Of a stretch of 11,689 nt of DNA, positions 6,632 to 11,689 are shown in pieces. The translations under genes were made by a program, and so were the position numbers. Source of the DNA: Deltaproteobacteria bacterium (GTDB lineage: Bacteria; Chloroflexota; Dehalococcoidia; Dehalococcoidales; BS750m-G39); the NCBI GenBank assembly GCA_013202445.1, contig JABMRW010000082.1:1-11689 (forward strand). Reading direction: 5' to 3'. The first letter of the stretch is position 1. Each line of letters begins with the position of its first letter. Below the pieces are notes generated by a model. It searched no databases, had not been told where the DNA came from, and was given only the letters and a program-made list of their open reading frames with translations.

Positions 6632-6640
6632 TGGTATAAT
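6632..6640 (+). promoter_or_regulatory. extended -10 promoter of the mobA operon
   Basis: TGGTATAAT is a perfect TGn-TATAAT extended -10. The hexamer 17 bases upstream (TTCAAG, 6612-6617) is a poor -35. The predicted start of transcription, about 7 bases after the box, falls at or beside the mobA ATG (6646-6648), which implies an almost leaderless message. Confidence 0.6.
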
Positions 6641-6645
6641 AATAT

Positions 6646-7293
6646 ATGGGGGTGAGGCTAGAGGGGATTGAAAATCATACTTTGGATATAACTTGTATTG
6701 TTCTTGCCGGTGGCAAGGGCTTGCGTTTGGGGCGGGACAAGGTTCAAGAGACTGTTGGCGCCGATAATTTGCTCCAGCGGGTGTTATCCCAACTGGCTCC
6801 CTTTAACCGTGATATTATTATAGTTACTGCTGGTGATAAGTCCCTCCCCCCGTTTAATGGCTATCAGAGGTCAAGAGTAGTAGCTGATATCTACCCCGGT
6901 AAAGGTGCCTTGGGTGGTGTCTATACCGGACTGGCTGCGTCAAGCTCCCAGTATAACCTTGTTGTTGCCTGTGATATGCCCTTCCTGAACCAAGCCCTGC
7001 TGCGTTACCTGATGGGACTTTCGGCTGGCTTTGACCTGGTGGTTCCCCGCTTGGGTGATTTGGTGGAGCCACTTCACGGCGTTTACTCCAAAAGCTGCCT
7101 GGTTCCTATGGAAAGGATGTTAAAACGAGACAATCTGGAGGTCAGGGGGCTGTTTGAGCTGGTCAGTGTGAGGTATGTGGAGTCTGACGAGATTGACCGG
7201 TTCGATCCGCAACACCTGAGCTTTTATAATGTGAATACTGAGGCTGATCTGGAGAAAGCGCGTCAAATGGTAATGAAGGATGTGAAGCTGTGA
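6646..7293 (+). CDS. mobA: molybdenum cofactor guanylyltransferase
   Basis: Transfers GMP from GTP to Mo-molybdopterin, producing the guanine dinucleotide cofactor used by DMSO-reductase-family enzymes such as formate dehydrogenases. The 215-residue protein has the nucleotide-binding loop VLAGGKGLRLGRDK (19-32; usual form LAGGxSxRMGxDK), DIYPGKGALGGVYTGL (guanine/Mg region), ACDMPFL with the metal-binding Asp, VEPLHGVY and FYNVNTEADLEKA near the C-terminus. It overlaps moeA by four bases (GTGA), a sign of coupled translation. The start is uncertain: ATG 6646 has no ribosome site before it and sits at the predicted transcription start, while GGGGGTGAGG lies just inside the frame. GTG 6652 or TTG 6682 are alternatives, and homology begins only at about residue 15. 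A MobA/CTP-type relative is possible, but the moeA neighbour supports MobA. Confidence 0.88.
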   Translation: MGVRLEGIENHTLDITCIVLAGGKGLRLGRDKVQETVGADNLLQRVLSQLAPFNRDIIIVTAGDKSLPPFNGYQRSRVVADIYPGKGALGGVYTGLAASSSQYNLVVACDMPFLNQALLRYLMGLSAGFDLVVPRLGDLVEPLHGVYSKSCLVPMERMLKRDNLEVRGLFELVSVRYVESDEIDRFDPQHLSFYNVNTEADLEKARQMVMKDVKL

Positions 7294-8549
7294 TAACTGT
7301 TGACCAGGCCCTGGGGAAAGTTCTGGAGCATGTGGCCATTCTTGAGGCGGAAGAAAGCCCGATTTTAAGCTGTCTGGGGCAGGTTCTGGCCGAGGATGTG
7401 TTTTCTGCCATTAACATTCCTCCGCTGGATAATTCTGCAATGGATGGCTATGCCGTCAGGTCGGCGGATACTCGCGGTGCCAGCCGTAAGTCACCCCGTA
7501 CTCTGCGCGTTATTGGTACCGTTGCTGCGGGGGCTATTTCCCAGTTGGAGGTAGAGCCGGGTACGGCTCTACGGATTATGACCGGGGCACCGGTTCCTAA
7601 GGGTGCCGATGGAGTGGTTAAATTTGAGGATACTGATGAGTCGGAGCGCCAGGGGGTTCCAGCCGAGATAGGCGTACTGATTGAGGTGGCGCCCGGTGCT
7701 GAAATCCGGCGGGCTGGAGAAGACATCGCCACCGGGTCACTGGTGCTTAAGCAAGGGACAGTGCTCAGGGCGGCGGAGGTCGGTGTGCTGGCGTCACTGG
7801 GTTGCAGAAAAGTAAAGGTTGTCCGCCGTCCGGTGGTGGCTGTTTTAGCCACTGGCGATGAGATAGTGGACATTGCTCAGCCGTTGCCCGATGGCAAGAT
7901 ATACAATAGTAATAGCTATAGCCTGACGGCTCTGGTCCAGCACTACGGTGCTGTTCCCAAGGTATTGGGCATAGCCTTGGATAGTGAGGATTCGCTGATG
8001 GACAAGCTTAGCTCCGGGCGGGATGCAGACATGGTGATAACCTCCGGAGGCGTCTCGCTGGGCGATTACGACGTTGTCAGGGAGGTCGTGGAGAAAGAGG
8101 GTGAAATTGTCTTCTGGCGGGTCCGGGAAAAGCCGGGGAAACCCCTGGTCTTCGGTTTGCTTAAGGGGCGGAGTAAAACGGGCGAGGCTAAAAATATACC
8201 CTTCTTTGGCCTGGCCGGTAATCCGGTTAGCGCTATGGTTAACTTTGAGCTTTTTACTCGGCCGGCGATTCTTAAGATGATGGGCCGGAAGAATCTGGCC
8301 AAACCCACGGTGCGAGCGGTGGTGGAGGATGCTATTGAAAATACCGACGGGCGCCGTGTCTTCACCAGAGTCTTTGTGGAAAAGCGCGGTGATGGATACT
8401 TTGCCCGGCTTACCGGTCCCCAGGGTTCGGGGATTCTGACCTCAATGACTCTGGCGAACGGTTTGGCTATCGTTCCCGAGGATAAGCCCGGCGTGGAGCC
8501 GGGGGATGTGGTTGAGGTAATGATGCTGAATTGGAGTGAAGAGGTCTAG
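7290..8549 (+). CDS. moeA: molybdopterin molybdenumtransferase (MoeA)
   Basis: Inserts molybdate into adenylylated molybdopterin, the step just before MobA action. The 419-residue protein has all MoeA landmarks: IPPLDNSAMDGYAVR (43-57), GTVAAG (76-81), RIMTGAPVPKGADGVV (95-110), IRRAGEDIA (139-147), VLATGDEIVD (185-194), GKIYNSNSY (202-210), ITSGGVSLGDYD (250-261), KPGKPLVFG (281-289) and GLAGNPVSAMV (307-317), followed by the C-terminal beta-barrel domain IV from about residue 335. The GTG start at 7290 lies inside the last codons of mobA, with GAAGGA at 7275-7280 as ribosome site. Length and domain order are normal. Some organisms carry a tungsten-handling MoeA paralogue that cannot be told apart by sequence motifs, so Mo versus W is open. 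Confidence 0.95.
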   Translation: MITVDQALGKVLEHVAILEAEESPILSCLGQVLAEDVFSAINIPPLDNSAMDGYAVRSADTRGASRKSPRTLRVIGTVAAGAISQLEVEPGTALRIMTGAPVPKGADGVVKFEDTDESERQGVPAEIGVLIEVAPGAEIRRAGEDIATGSLVLKQGTVLRAAEVGVLASLGCRKVKVVRRPVVAVLATGDEIVDIAQPLPDGKIYNSNSYSLTALVQHYGAVPKVLGIALDSEDSLMDKLSSGRDADMVITSGGVSLGDYDVVREVVEKEGEIVFWRVREKPGKPLVFGLLKGRSKTGEAKNIPFFGLAGNPVSAMVNFELFTRPAILKMMGRKNLAKPTVRAVVEDAIENTDGRRVFTRVFVEKRGDGYFARLTGPQGSGILTSMTLANGLAIVPEDKPGVEPGDVVEVMMLNWSEEV

Positions 8550-8560
8550 TAGTCACTAGA
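8545..8560 (+). promoter_or_regulatory. hairpin abutting the ribosome site of the DUF362 gene
   Basis: TCTAGT-AGTC-ACTAGA is a perfect 6-bp inverted repeat with a four-base loop. It contains the moeA stop codon (8547-8549) and ends one base before the GGAGG ribosome site (8561-8565) of the next gene. Ribosomes finishing moeA would melt it, so it may tie translation of the two genes. This role is inferred from position only. Confidence 0.4.
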
Positions 8561-8570
8561 GGAGGCAGGC

Positions 8571-9302
8571 TTGATATATGATGCTTCGGGGTTCGTTTTT
8601 GAACCACCGGCGGTGATATCCCGGGCGCGGCGGGTTTTGATTAAACCCAGCGCCGCCTACCCGGTACCCTATCCGGTGACTACCAGCCAGAGCATGCTTT
8701 CTACGATAATAGAGGGTATCAGGCGGATTAGCGATGCTGATATTCTGCTCCTGGCGGGCACACCGGGGGGAGAGCCTATCTTTCCCGTATACCAGGTCTT
8801 GGGTTACGATTTTCCCCGCGTACTGACGCTGGATGTGAATGATTGTGTCTGGGTGGAGGTGGATAATCCGTTACCCAAGCCGCTGGTTGTGCCTACCTTC
8901 TGGGTGCCTAATGTTATCCTGTCCTGCGATTACCTGATAACAGTGGCTCCCTTAAAGGTGATTAAGGGTAAGGTTAGTTTGAGCATAATGAACCTCCTTT
9001 CCGTATTACCCACCAGTAAGTACGGGATAGGGGCACCACGGGGCTGGAAGTCTTTATATGGTCTGGGGATTGATAAAGTAATAGCTGACCTCTATTTTAC
9101 CCTGCCCTTTGACCTGGGGATTATCGAAGCCAGCCAGAAATTCATAGCGCCGGATGACCCTACCAAGGGAGAAATTGAGCAGTTTGGCAAGGTTTTCGTT
9201 GGTGAGCCTTATGAAGTGGATAGCGAGGCTTCGAGGGATCTGGGGCTTAAGTCCAGTTACCTCGACTTGATTAAGGAGGCCAGAGTAGGTCTGGGAGGCT
9301 AG
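8571..9302 (+). CDS. DUF362 family protein
   Basis: A 243-residue soluble protein of uncharacterised family DUF362 (PF04015). Matching text is RVLIKPSAAYPVPYPVTTS (21-39, like VLIKPNxx...TTSP), DADILLLAGTPGG (55-67), VFP-like FPVYQVLGYDFPRV (71-84), CDYLITVAPLKVIKGKVSLS (119-138, like aDvlInvpklKtH...vTlslKN) and NLLSVLP (141-147). It has no cysteine clusters, so unlike some relatives it is not fused to a ferredoxin domain. The start is TTG 8571 because GGAGG at 8561-8565 is well placed and the nearby ATG at 8578 is out of frame. It sits 21 bases after moeA and probably shares the mobA-moeA transcript; a role with molybdoenzymes or redox proteins is a guess from context. Its stop converges on acyP with 15 bases between them. 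Confidence 0.78.
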   Translation: MIYDASGFVFEPPAVISRARRVLIKPSAAYPVPYPVTTSQSMLSTIIEGIRRISDADILLLAGTPGGEPIFPVYQVLGYDFPRVLTLDVNDCVWVEVDNPLPKPLVVPTFWVPNVILSCDYLITVAPLKVIKGKVSLSIMNLLSVLPTSKYGIGAPRGWKSLYGLGIDKVIADLYFTLPFDLGIIEASQKFIAPDDPTKGEIEQFGKVFVGEPYEVDSEASRDLGLKSSYLDLIKEARVGLGG

Positions 9303-9317
9303 GTATAGACTGGCTCT

Positions 9318-9608
9318 CTAATACCTTATGCTGAACGCGGTGTAACTCCCGCTATATTCTGCCCAGTTGGCAACTACCCTTTCCACCCTGGCGGCCGGGG
9401 GCCCCACTTTAAGGCGACTGACCAGCTTTTCCAGCTGTTTACTTTCCCCTTCAGCGACAACCTCAACCGCTCCTCCACCGGGCAGATTTCTAACGTAGCC
9501 GGCTAATTCCAGGTCTTTAGCCTGTTGGGAGACAAAGGCGCGGAAGAAGACACCCTGGACATGGCCGTGTACTGTTGCCTGAACCGAGGCTAAATCGCTA
9601 CCGCCCAT
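9318..9608 (-). CDS. acyP: acylphosphatase
   Basis: A 96-residue small cytosolic enzyme that hydrolyses the carboxyl-phosphate bond of acyl phosphates. The hallmark VHGHVQGVFFRAFVSQQA (13-30) supplies the phosphate loop and Arg23, and YVRNLPGGG (38-46) supplies Asn41; both key residues fall at the standard positions of the family. VEVVAEGE and the GPPAARVERV segment complete the ferredoxin-like fold. The ATG at 9608 has AAGG-type bases shortly upstream on the minus strand. It is last in the minus-strand series rnc, small basic protein, acyP. Acyl-phosphate is also the PlsY donor, but any link is speculation. Confidence 0.93.
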   Translation of the reverse strand: MGGSDLASVQATVHGHVQGVFFRAFVSQQAKDLELAGYVRNLPGGGAVEVVAEGESKQLEKLVSRLKVGPPAARVERVVANWAEYSGSYTAFSIRY

Positions 9609-9644
9609 AGCCTTACCTTGAGATAGACCTCAGCGGGTAAGCCG

Positions 9645-9797
9645 CTATCCCTCTTCCTCCTCTTCCCCTTTCCGCTTTTTCCTCTTTTTAACTATTTCCA
9701 CCGTTACCGGAGGCGACAGGATAGTAGTAGTGACGATTTTTTTTACATCCTTTTTGGATTTCTTCGTTTCTCTGTGTCGGTAATCTCGCTTTCCCAT
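9645..9797 (-). CDS. 50-residue Lys/Arg-rich protein with acidic tail, unknown
   Basis: A short gene read on the minus strand from ATG (9797-9795) to TAG (9647-9645). Upstream GAGGTG lies 7 bases from the ATG, a good ribosome site. The product begins MGKRDYRHRETKKSKKD, has a middle VKKIVTTTILSPPVTVEIV that could form a beta hairpin, and ends in RKKRKG followed by five glutamates and a glycine. It is therefore strongly basic with an acidic tip, without cysteines or hydrophobic segments, which fits a nucleic-acid- or ribosome-associated protein. It lies between rnc (64 bases upstream) and acyP (36 bases downstream) in the same direction. I recall similar short KRDYRHRE-type proteins as conserved hypotheticals in Dehalococcoidia but cannot confirm this. 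Function unknown; translation is likely from the ribosome site and orderly composition. Confidence 0.72.
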   Translation of the reverse strand: MGKRDYRHRETKKSKKDVKKIVTTTILSPPVTVEIVKKRKKRKGEEEEEG

Positions 9798-9861
9798 AGA
9801 AACACCTCTATTTGAACATGATAACCGGTGGCACGGCTAATTAAAGTTTAGCAAAGAGGAG

Positions 9862-10560
9862 TTATGGTGTAAAGTCGGTTGGAAGCTGGTCTAAAGCGGA
9901 GCGGGCAGATTCCGCCTCGGCTGATTTTTTGCTTTTACCCGACCCCCTCCCCAGAACGGTATTGCCCACACTTACTTCAACGGTGAACCTTCGGTCGTGG
10001 TCTGGCCCTATCGCTTCTAAAACCTGGTAGGTAGGCGTTTGCTGATACTTGGCCTGGATAAGCTCCTGCAGTTGTGATTTATAATCGGGCTCTATCCCCT
10101 GGCTCAATATTTTATTTAGCTCTTTATCCATCAGCTTAAGGATGAAATCTCCGGTGGCATTCGAGCCCTGGTCGAGGAAAATAGCGGCTATTACTGCTTC
10201 CATAGCTCCGGCCAGGTTAGCTGGCTTAAGCCGTCCCCCGCTCGCCTCCTCCCCCTTGCCCAGATATAGGTAATTACCCAGGCTGATAGCCTCTGCCATG
10301 CGGGAAAGGGCATCCCCGCGCACCAGCGAGGAGCGGAGTTCGGTCATCTCCCCTTCAGTGGATTGGGGAAGGCGCTGGTACAGCTCTCTGGCGATTATAA
10401 AACCTAGGACGGCATCGCCCAGGAACTCTAGCCTTTCGTTGGAGGTGGCGATGCCCATGTTCTCATTGACGTAGGAGCTGTGAACCAGGGCCTGTTCCAG
10501 GAGGGAGGGGTCTTTAAACGAGACGCCCAGGGTATTTTGTAGTGCGGCTAAATCAGTCAT
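9862..10560 (-). CDS. rnc: ribonuclease III
   Basis: A double-stranded-RNA endonuclease for rRNA processing and mRNA turnover; 232 residues, normal length. The catalytic domain carries the signature NERLEFLGDAVLG (41-53, with Glu42, Glu45 and Asp49 as in E. coli 38/41/45) and LGKGEEASGG (90-99). The second acidic motif reads LAGAMEAVIAAIFLD (116-130): Glu121 matches E. coli Glu117, but the position of E. coli Asp114 is Gly118. The double-stranded RNA-binding domain follows (about 158-227): DYKSQLQELIQAKY, TPTYQVLE, DRRFTVEV, GRGSGKSKKSAEAESARSAL. The ATG at 10560 is preceded by AGAAGGAA, and a clean TTGACA-17-TATGCT promoter lies at 10583-10611. Activity is expected because the essential Glu is kept, though metal binding may differ. 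Confidence 0.95.
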   Translation of the reverse strand: MTDLAALQNTLGVSFKDPSLLEQALVHSSYVNENMGIATSNERLEFLGDAVLGFIIARELYQRLPQSTEGEMTELRSSLVRGDALSRMAEAISLGNYLYLGKGEEASGGRLKPANLAGAMEAVIAAIFLDQGSNATGDFILKLMDKELNKILSQGIEPDYKSQLQELIQAKYQQTPTYQVLEAIGPDHDRRFTVEVSVGNTVLGRGSGKSKKSAEAESARSALDQLPTDFTP

Positions 10561-10582
10561 AGCTGGTTCCTTCTAATAGTTC

Positions 10583-10611
10583 AGCATAAGGGGTTGGCTT
10601 TGCGGTGTCAA
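10583..10611 (-). promoter_or_regulatory. promoter of rnc
   Basis: On the minus strand, TTGACA (10611-10606) and TATGCT (10588-10583) are separated by exactly 17 bases. Transcription would start near 10576 and give a leader of about 16 bases containing AGAAGGAA. It falls in the first copy of the 33-base repeat and may also read on into the 50-residue gene and acyP. Confidence 0.8.
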
Positions 10612-10615
10612 CCGG
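10583..10615 (-). repeat. 33-base direct repeat, copy 1 (rnc side)
   Basis: Matches 11574-11606 in the same orientation at 27 of 33 positions, including an unbroken 12-base core TGCGGTGTCAAC and the blocks AGCATA and GGGGT. The conserved blocks are the promoter -35, its downstream flank and the -10. The two copies lie 991 bases apart and enclose the whole glycosyltransferase gene. Confidence 0.8.
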
Positions 10616-10623
10616 GAGCCGTT

Positions 10624-11544
10624 CTATGCTCTCCAGTAGCGCCTGGCCAACATATTGTACAGGTTTGCCCCAAGGCGGGAGGACAGGGACGCACCAATTG
10701 CTTTGATATGCAGCGGATATGCCTTTATACTTCTGGCAAAATATTCTTTCCCCTGGCTGAGTTCTCCGTTAGAATATAAAAAGTGCCCTAATCTTAAATA
10801 ATGTTTCGCCAGCAGTCTTTTGTCCTGCTTAATGTCTTCAAAATACCTTTCCAGTATCATCTGGTATGCTTTAATCATGGCACTTATATTTCTGGATATG
10901 CTATCTGGTTGAATATAGTATAGTACCAGCGGCTCGTCGATATACTTGAAGTGGTAGTGCCTTGAAAGCCTCAGAGACATCTCCCAATCTTCCATAGCAG
11001 GAAAGCGCTCATCAAACATGCCAGCTCTTTCAAAGCACTCCCTTTTTACCACTATTGTCTGCGGTGAGACCAGATATTCCCCCTTAATAATACTGCTGAA
11101 GATGTTACCATCTTTGGGGGTTATGCTGGCAGAAGGCCGATACTTTTTCTTGTTATTTACTATCATATAAAAGCCAGTATATACTACGCCCACTTCCGGC
11201 GGCGCTACTTCAAAAGCTCTCATTTGCTTTTCTAATTTCTCGGGCATCCACTCATCGTCGCTATCTTGCAGGGCTATGTAGTCTCCCTTGGCTGAGCGGA
11301 TTCCGGTGTTACGGCCGGCTGACGTGCCCTTGTTTTTCTGGTGCCGGATGTATTTAATCTTTTCACTGTTAAAGCTTTTCACCAGACTTTCCGTGTCATC
11401 CGTTGAGGCATCATCGACGATAATTAGCTCAAAGTCCTGATAAGTCTGGGCGAGGACACTCTGGATAGCGCGACCCAGCAGCTTTGCCCTGTTGTATGTC
11501 GGTATGATTACACTAACAGTGGGCATTGTTCTTGCCAACGGCAT
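10624..11544 (-). CDS. family 2 glycosyltransferase
   Basis: A 306-residue GT-A fold transferase that moves a sugar from a nucleotide-sugar donor, usually to a cell-surface glycan or lipid acceptor. Visible are TVSVIIPTYNRAKLLGRAI (9-27), QDFELIIVDDASTDDTE (36-52), GTSAGRNTG (73-81), the metal/UDP motif LQDSDDEW (92-99, Asp94/Asp96) and the acceptor-side MEDWEMSLRL (184-193, probable base in the ED-W motif). Residues 225-275 form helices of TPR character (LGHFLYSNGELSQGKEYFARS). No membrane helix is seen. ATG 11544 follows AGGAAG closely; a second ATG at 11526 is possible. Rows within the gene count to about 33-42% G+C (10861-10920: 20 of 60) against visibly GC-rich rnc and moeA, suggesting transfer. 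It has its own promoter and sits between rnc and tRNA-Gln. Sugar and acceptor cannot be told. Confidence 0.88.
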   Translation of the reverse strand: MPLARTMPTVSVIIPTYNRAKLLGRAIQSVLAQTYQDFELIIVDDASTDDTESLVKSFNSEKIKYIRHQKNKGTSAGRNTGIRSAKGDYIALQDSDDEWMPEKLEKQMRAFEVAPPEVGVVYTGFYMIVNNKKKYRPSASITPKDGNIFSSIIKGEYLVSPQTIVVKRECFERAGMFDERFPAMEDWEMSLRLSRHYHFKYIDEPLVLYYIQPDSISRNISAMIKAYQMILERYFEDIKQDKRLLAKHYLRLGHFLYSNGELSQGKEYFARSIKAYPLHIKAIGASLSSRLGANLYNMLARRYWRA

Positions 11545-11573
11545 ACTTCCTGAGTGTTTTGGTAGTTAGGGTA

Positions 11574-11602
11574 AGCATACGGGGTCAGGTCTGCGGTGTC
11601 AA
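11574..11602 (-). promoter_or_regulatory. promoter of the glycosyltransferase gene
   Basis: On the minus strand, TTGACA (11602-11597) and TATGCT (11579-11574) lie 17 bases apart, exactly as in the rnc promoter. Transcription would start near 11567, about 23 bases before the ATG. It is divergent from the tRNA-Gln promoter; the two -35 boxes are 12 bases apart. Confidence 0.8.
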
Positions 11603-11606
11603 CTGG
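11574..11606 (-). repeat. 33-base direct repeat, copy 2 (tRNA side)
   Basis: Second copy of the repeat at 10583-10615, 27 of 33 identical. The six differences are in the spacer (five) and one base beyond the -35. The mismatches spare the -10, the -35 and the CCGCA after the -35. Confidence 0.8.
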
Positions 11607-11614
11607 CCTTGTTA

Positions 11615-11643
11615 TTGTCCCGAGTCTAACCCTATGCTATAAT
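11615..11643 (+). promoter_or_regulatory. promoter of tRNA-Gln
   Basis: TTGTCC (11615-11620), a 17-base spacer and a perfect TATAAT (11638-11643). The mature tRNA begins at 11654, so transcription would start only a few bases before it. Confidence 0.7.
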
Positions 11644-11653
11644 CTACCTGCGC

Positions 11654-11689
11654 TGGGGAATCGTCTAGTGGTAGGACAGCGGACTCTGA
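11654..11689 (+). tRNA. tRNA-Gln(CTG), 5' half
   Basis: TGGGGAA (acceptor 5' strand), TC, then the D-arm GTC...GAC with AGTGGTA in its loop, A26, anticodon stem GCGGA and loop CTCTGA up to the window end. Loop positions 34-36 read CTG, which decodes the glutamine codon CAG. The opening TGGGGAATCGTCTAGTGG is typical of bacterial tRNA-Gln. The 3' half lies beyond the window. Confidence 0.9.

Noticed and set aside
6622..6640. TTGACT with TATAAT as a -35/-10 pair before mobA
   Set aside because: The spacer is only 7 bases, far too short; the extended -10 explains the site better.
7448..7873. Minus-strand frame opposite moeA
   Set aside because: Ser/Thr/Pro-rich shadow of a well-conserved MoeA; no ribosome site or motif.
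9303..9317. Shared terminator between the convergent DUF362 and acyP genes
   Set aside because: Only 15 bases between the stops and no hairpin seen there.
9632..9646. AGCGG-GTAAG-CCGCT stem after the 50-residue gene as a terminator
   Set aside because: Only five base pairs, overlaps the stop codon and has no T-run on the transcribed strand.
11574..11689. tRNA-associated attachment site for an integrative element
   Set aside because: The direct repeats match promoters, not the tRNA sequence, and no integrase is present; the tRNA 3' end is outside the window.

Overview
The window reads as chromosomal DNA from an anaerobic, moderately GC-rich bacterium. My best guess is Chloroflexota, class Dehalococcoidia. 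This rests on overall gene style: a PadR regulator paired with a HAAS-type membrane protein, an M42 peptidase, DegV, a divergent PlsY, MobA/MoeA, and frequent TTG/GTG starts. It is not proven by any marker gene. There is no phage, transposase, CRISPR array or rRNA.

Plus strand, 1-9302. The window opens in the last 78 codons of an AMP-dependent acyl-CoA synthetase that stops just before the usual catalytic-lysine motif. Next come fabF (fatty-acid elongation), a 293-base gap with an imperfect inverted repeat, and a padR regulator whose promoter and candidate operator are visible, followed by its HAAS-domain membrane partner. degV (fatty-acid binding) abuts plsY (glycerol-3-phosphate acyltransferase). 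The 240-base gap after plsY holds a promoter and what looks like a short gene broken by two frameshifts. An M42 metallo-aminopeptidase and a metallo-beta-lactamase-fold hydrolase follow. An extended -10 promoter almost touching the start codon then begins a mobA-moeA-DUF362 operon for the guanine dinucleotide form of molybdenum cofactor. Lipid synthesis is the recurring theme of the first half, and Moco maturation that of the second.

Minus strand, 9318-11544. Convergent with the above are acyP (acylphosphatase), an unlisted 50-residue Lys/Arg-rich protein with an acidic tail, rnc (RNase III, one active-site Asp replaced by Gly) and a family-2 glycosyltransferase. The glycosyltransferase gene is clearly AT-richer than its neighbours. 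It is bracketed by two 33-base direct repeats (27/33 identical), and each repeat is itself a complete TTGACA-17-TATGCT promoter: one for rnc, one for the glycosyltransferase. It therefore looks like a gene inserted together with a duplication of the rnc promoter.

Right edge. A plus-strand promoter, divergent from the glycosyltransferase promoter, leads into a tRNA-Gln(CTG) cut off in its anticodon loop by the window end.

No clearly new defence or mobile system is present. The most interesting points are the promoter-repeat-bracketed glycosyltransferase, the overlooked 50-residue protein, the lysine-motif-less acyl-CoA synthetase end, the possibly leaderless mobA and the frameshifted remnant upstream of the M42 peptidase.
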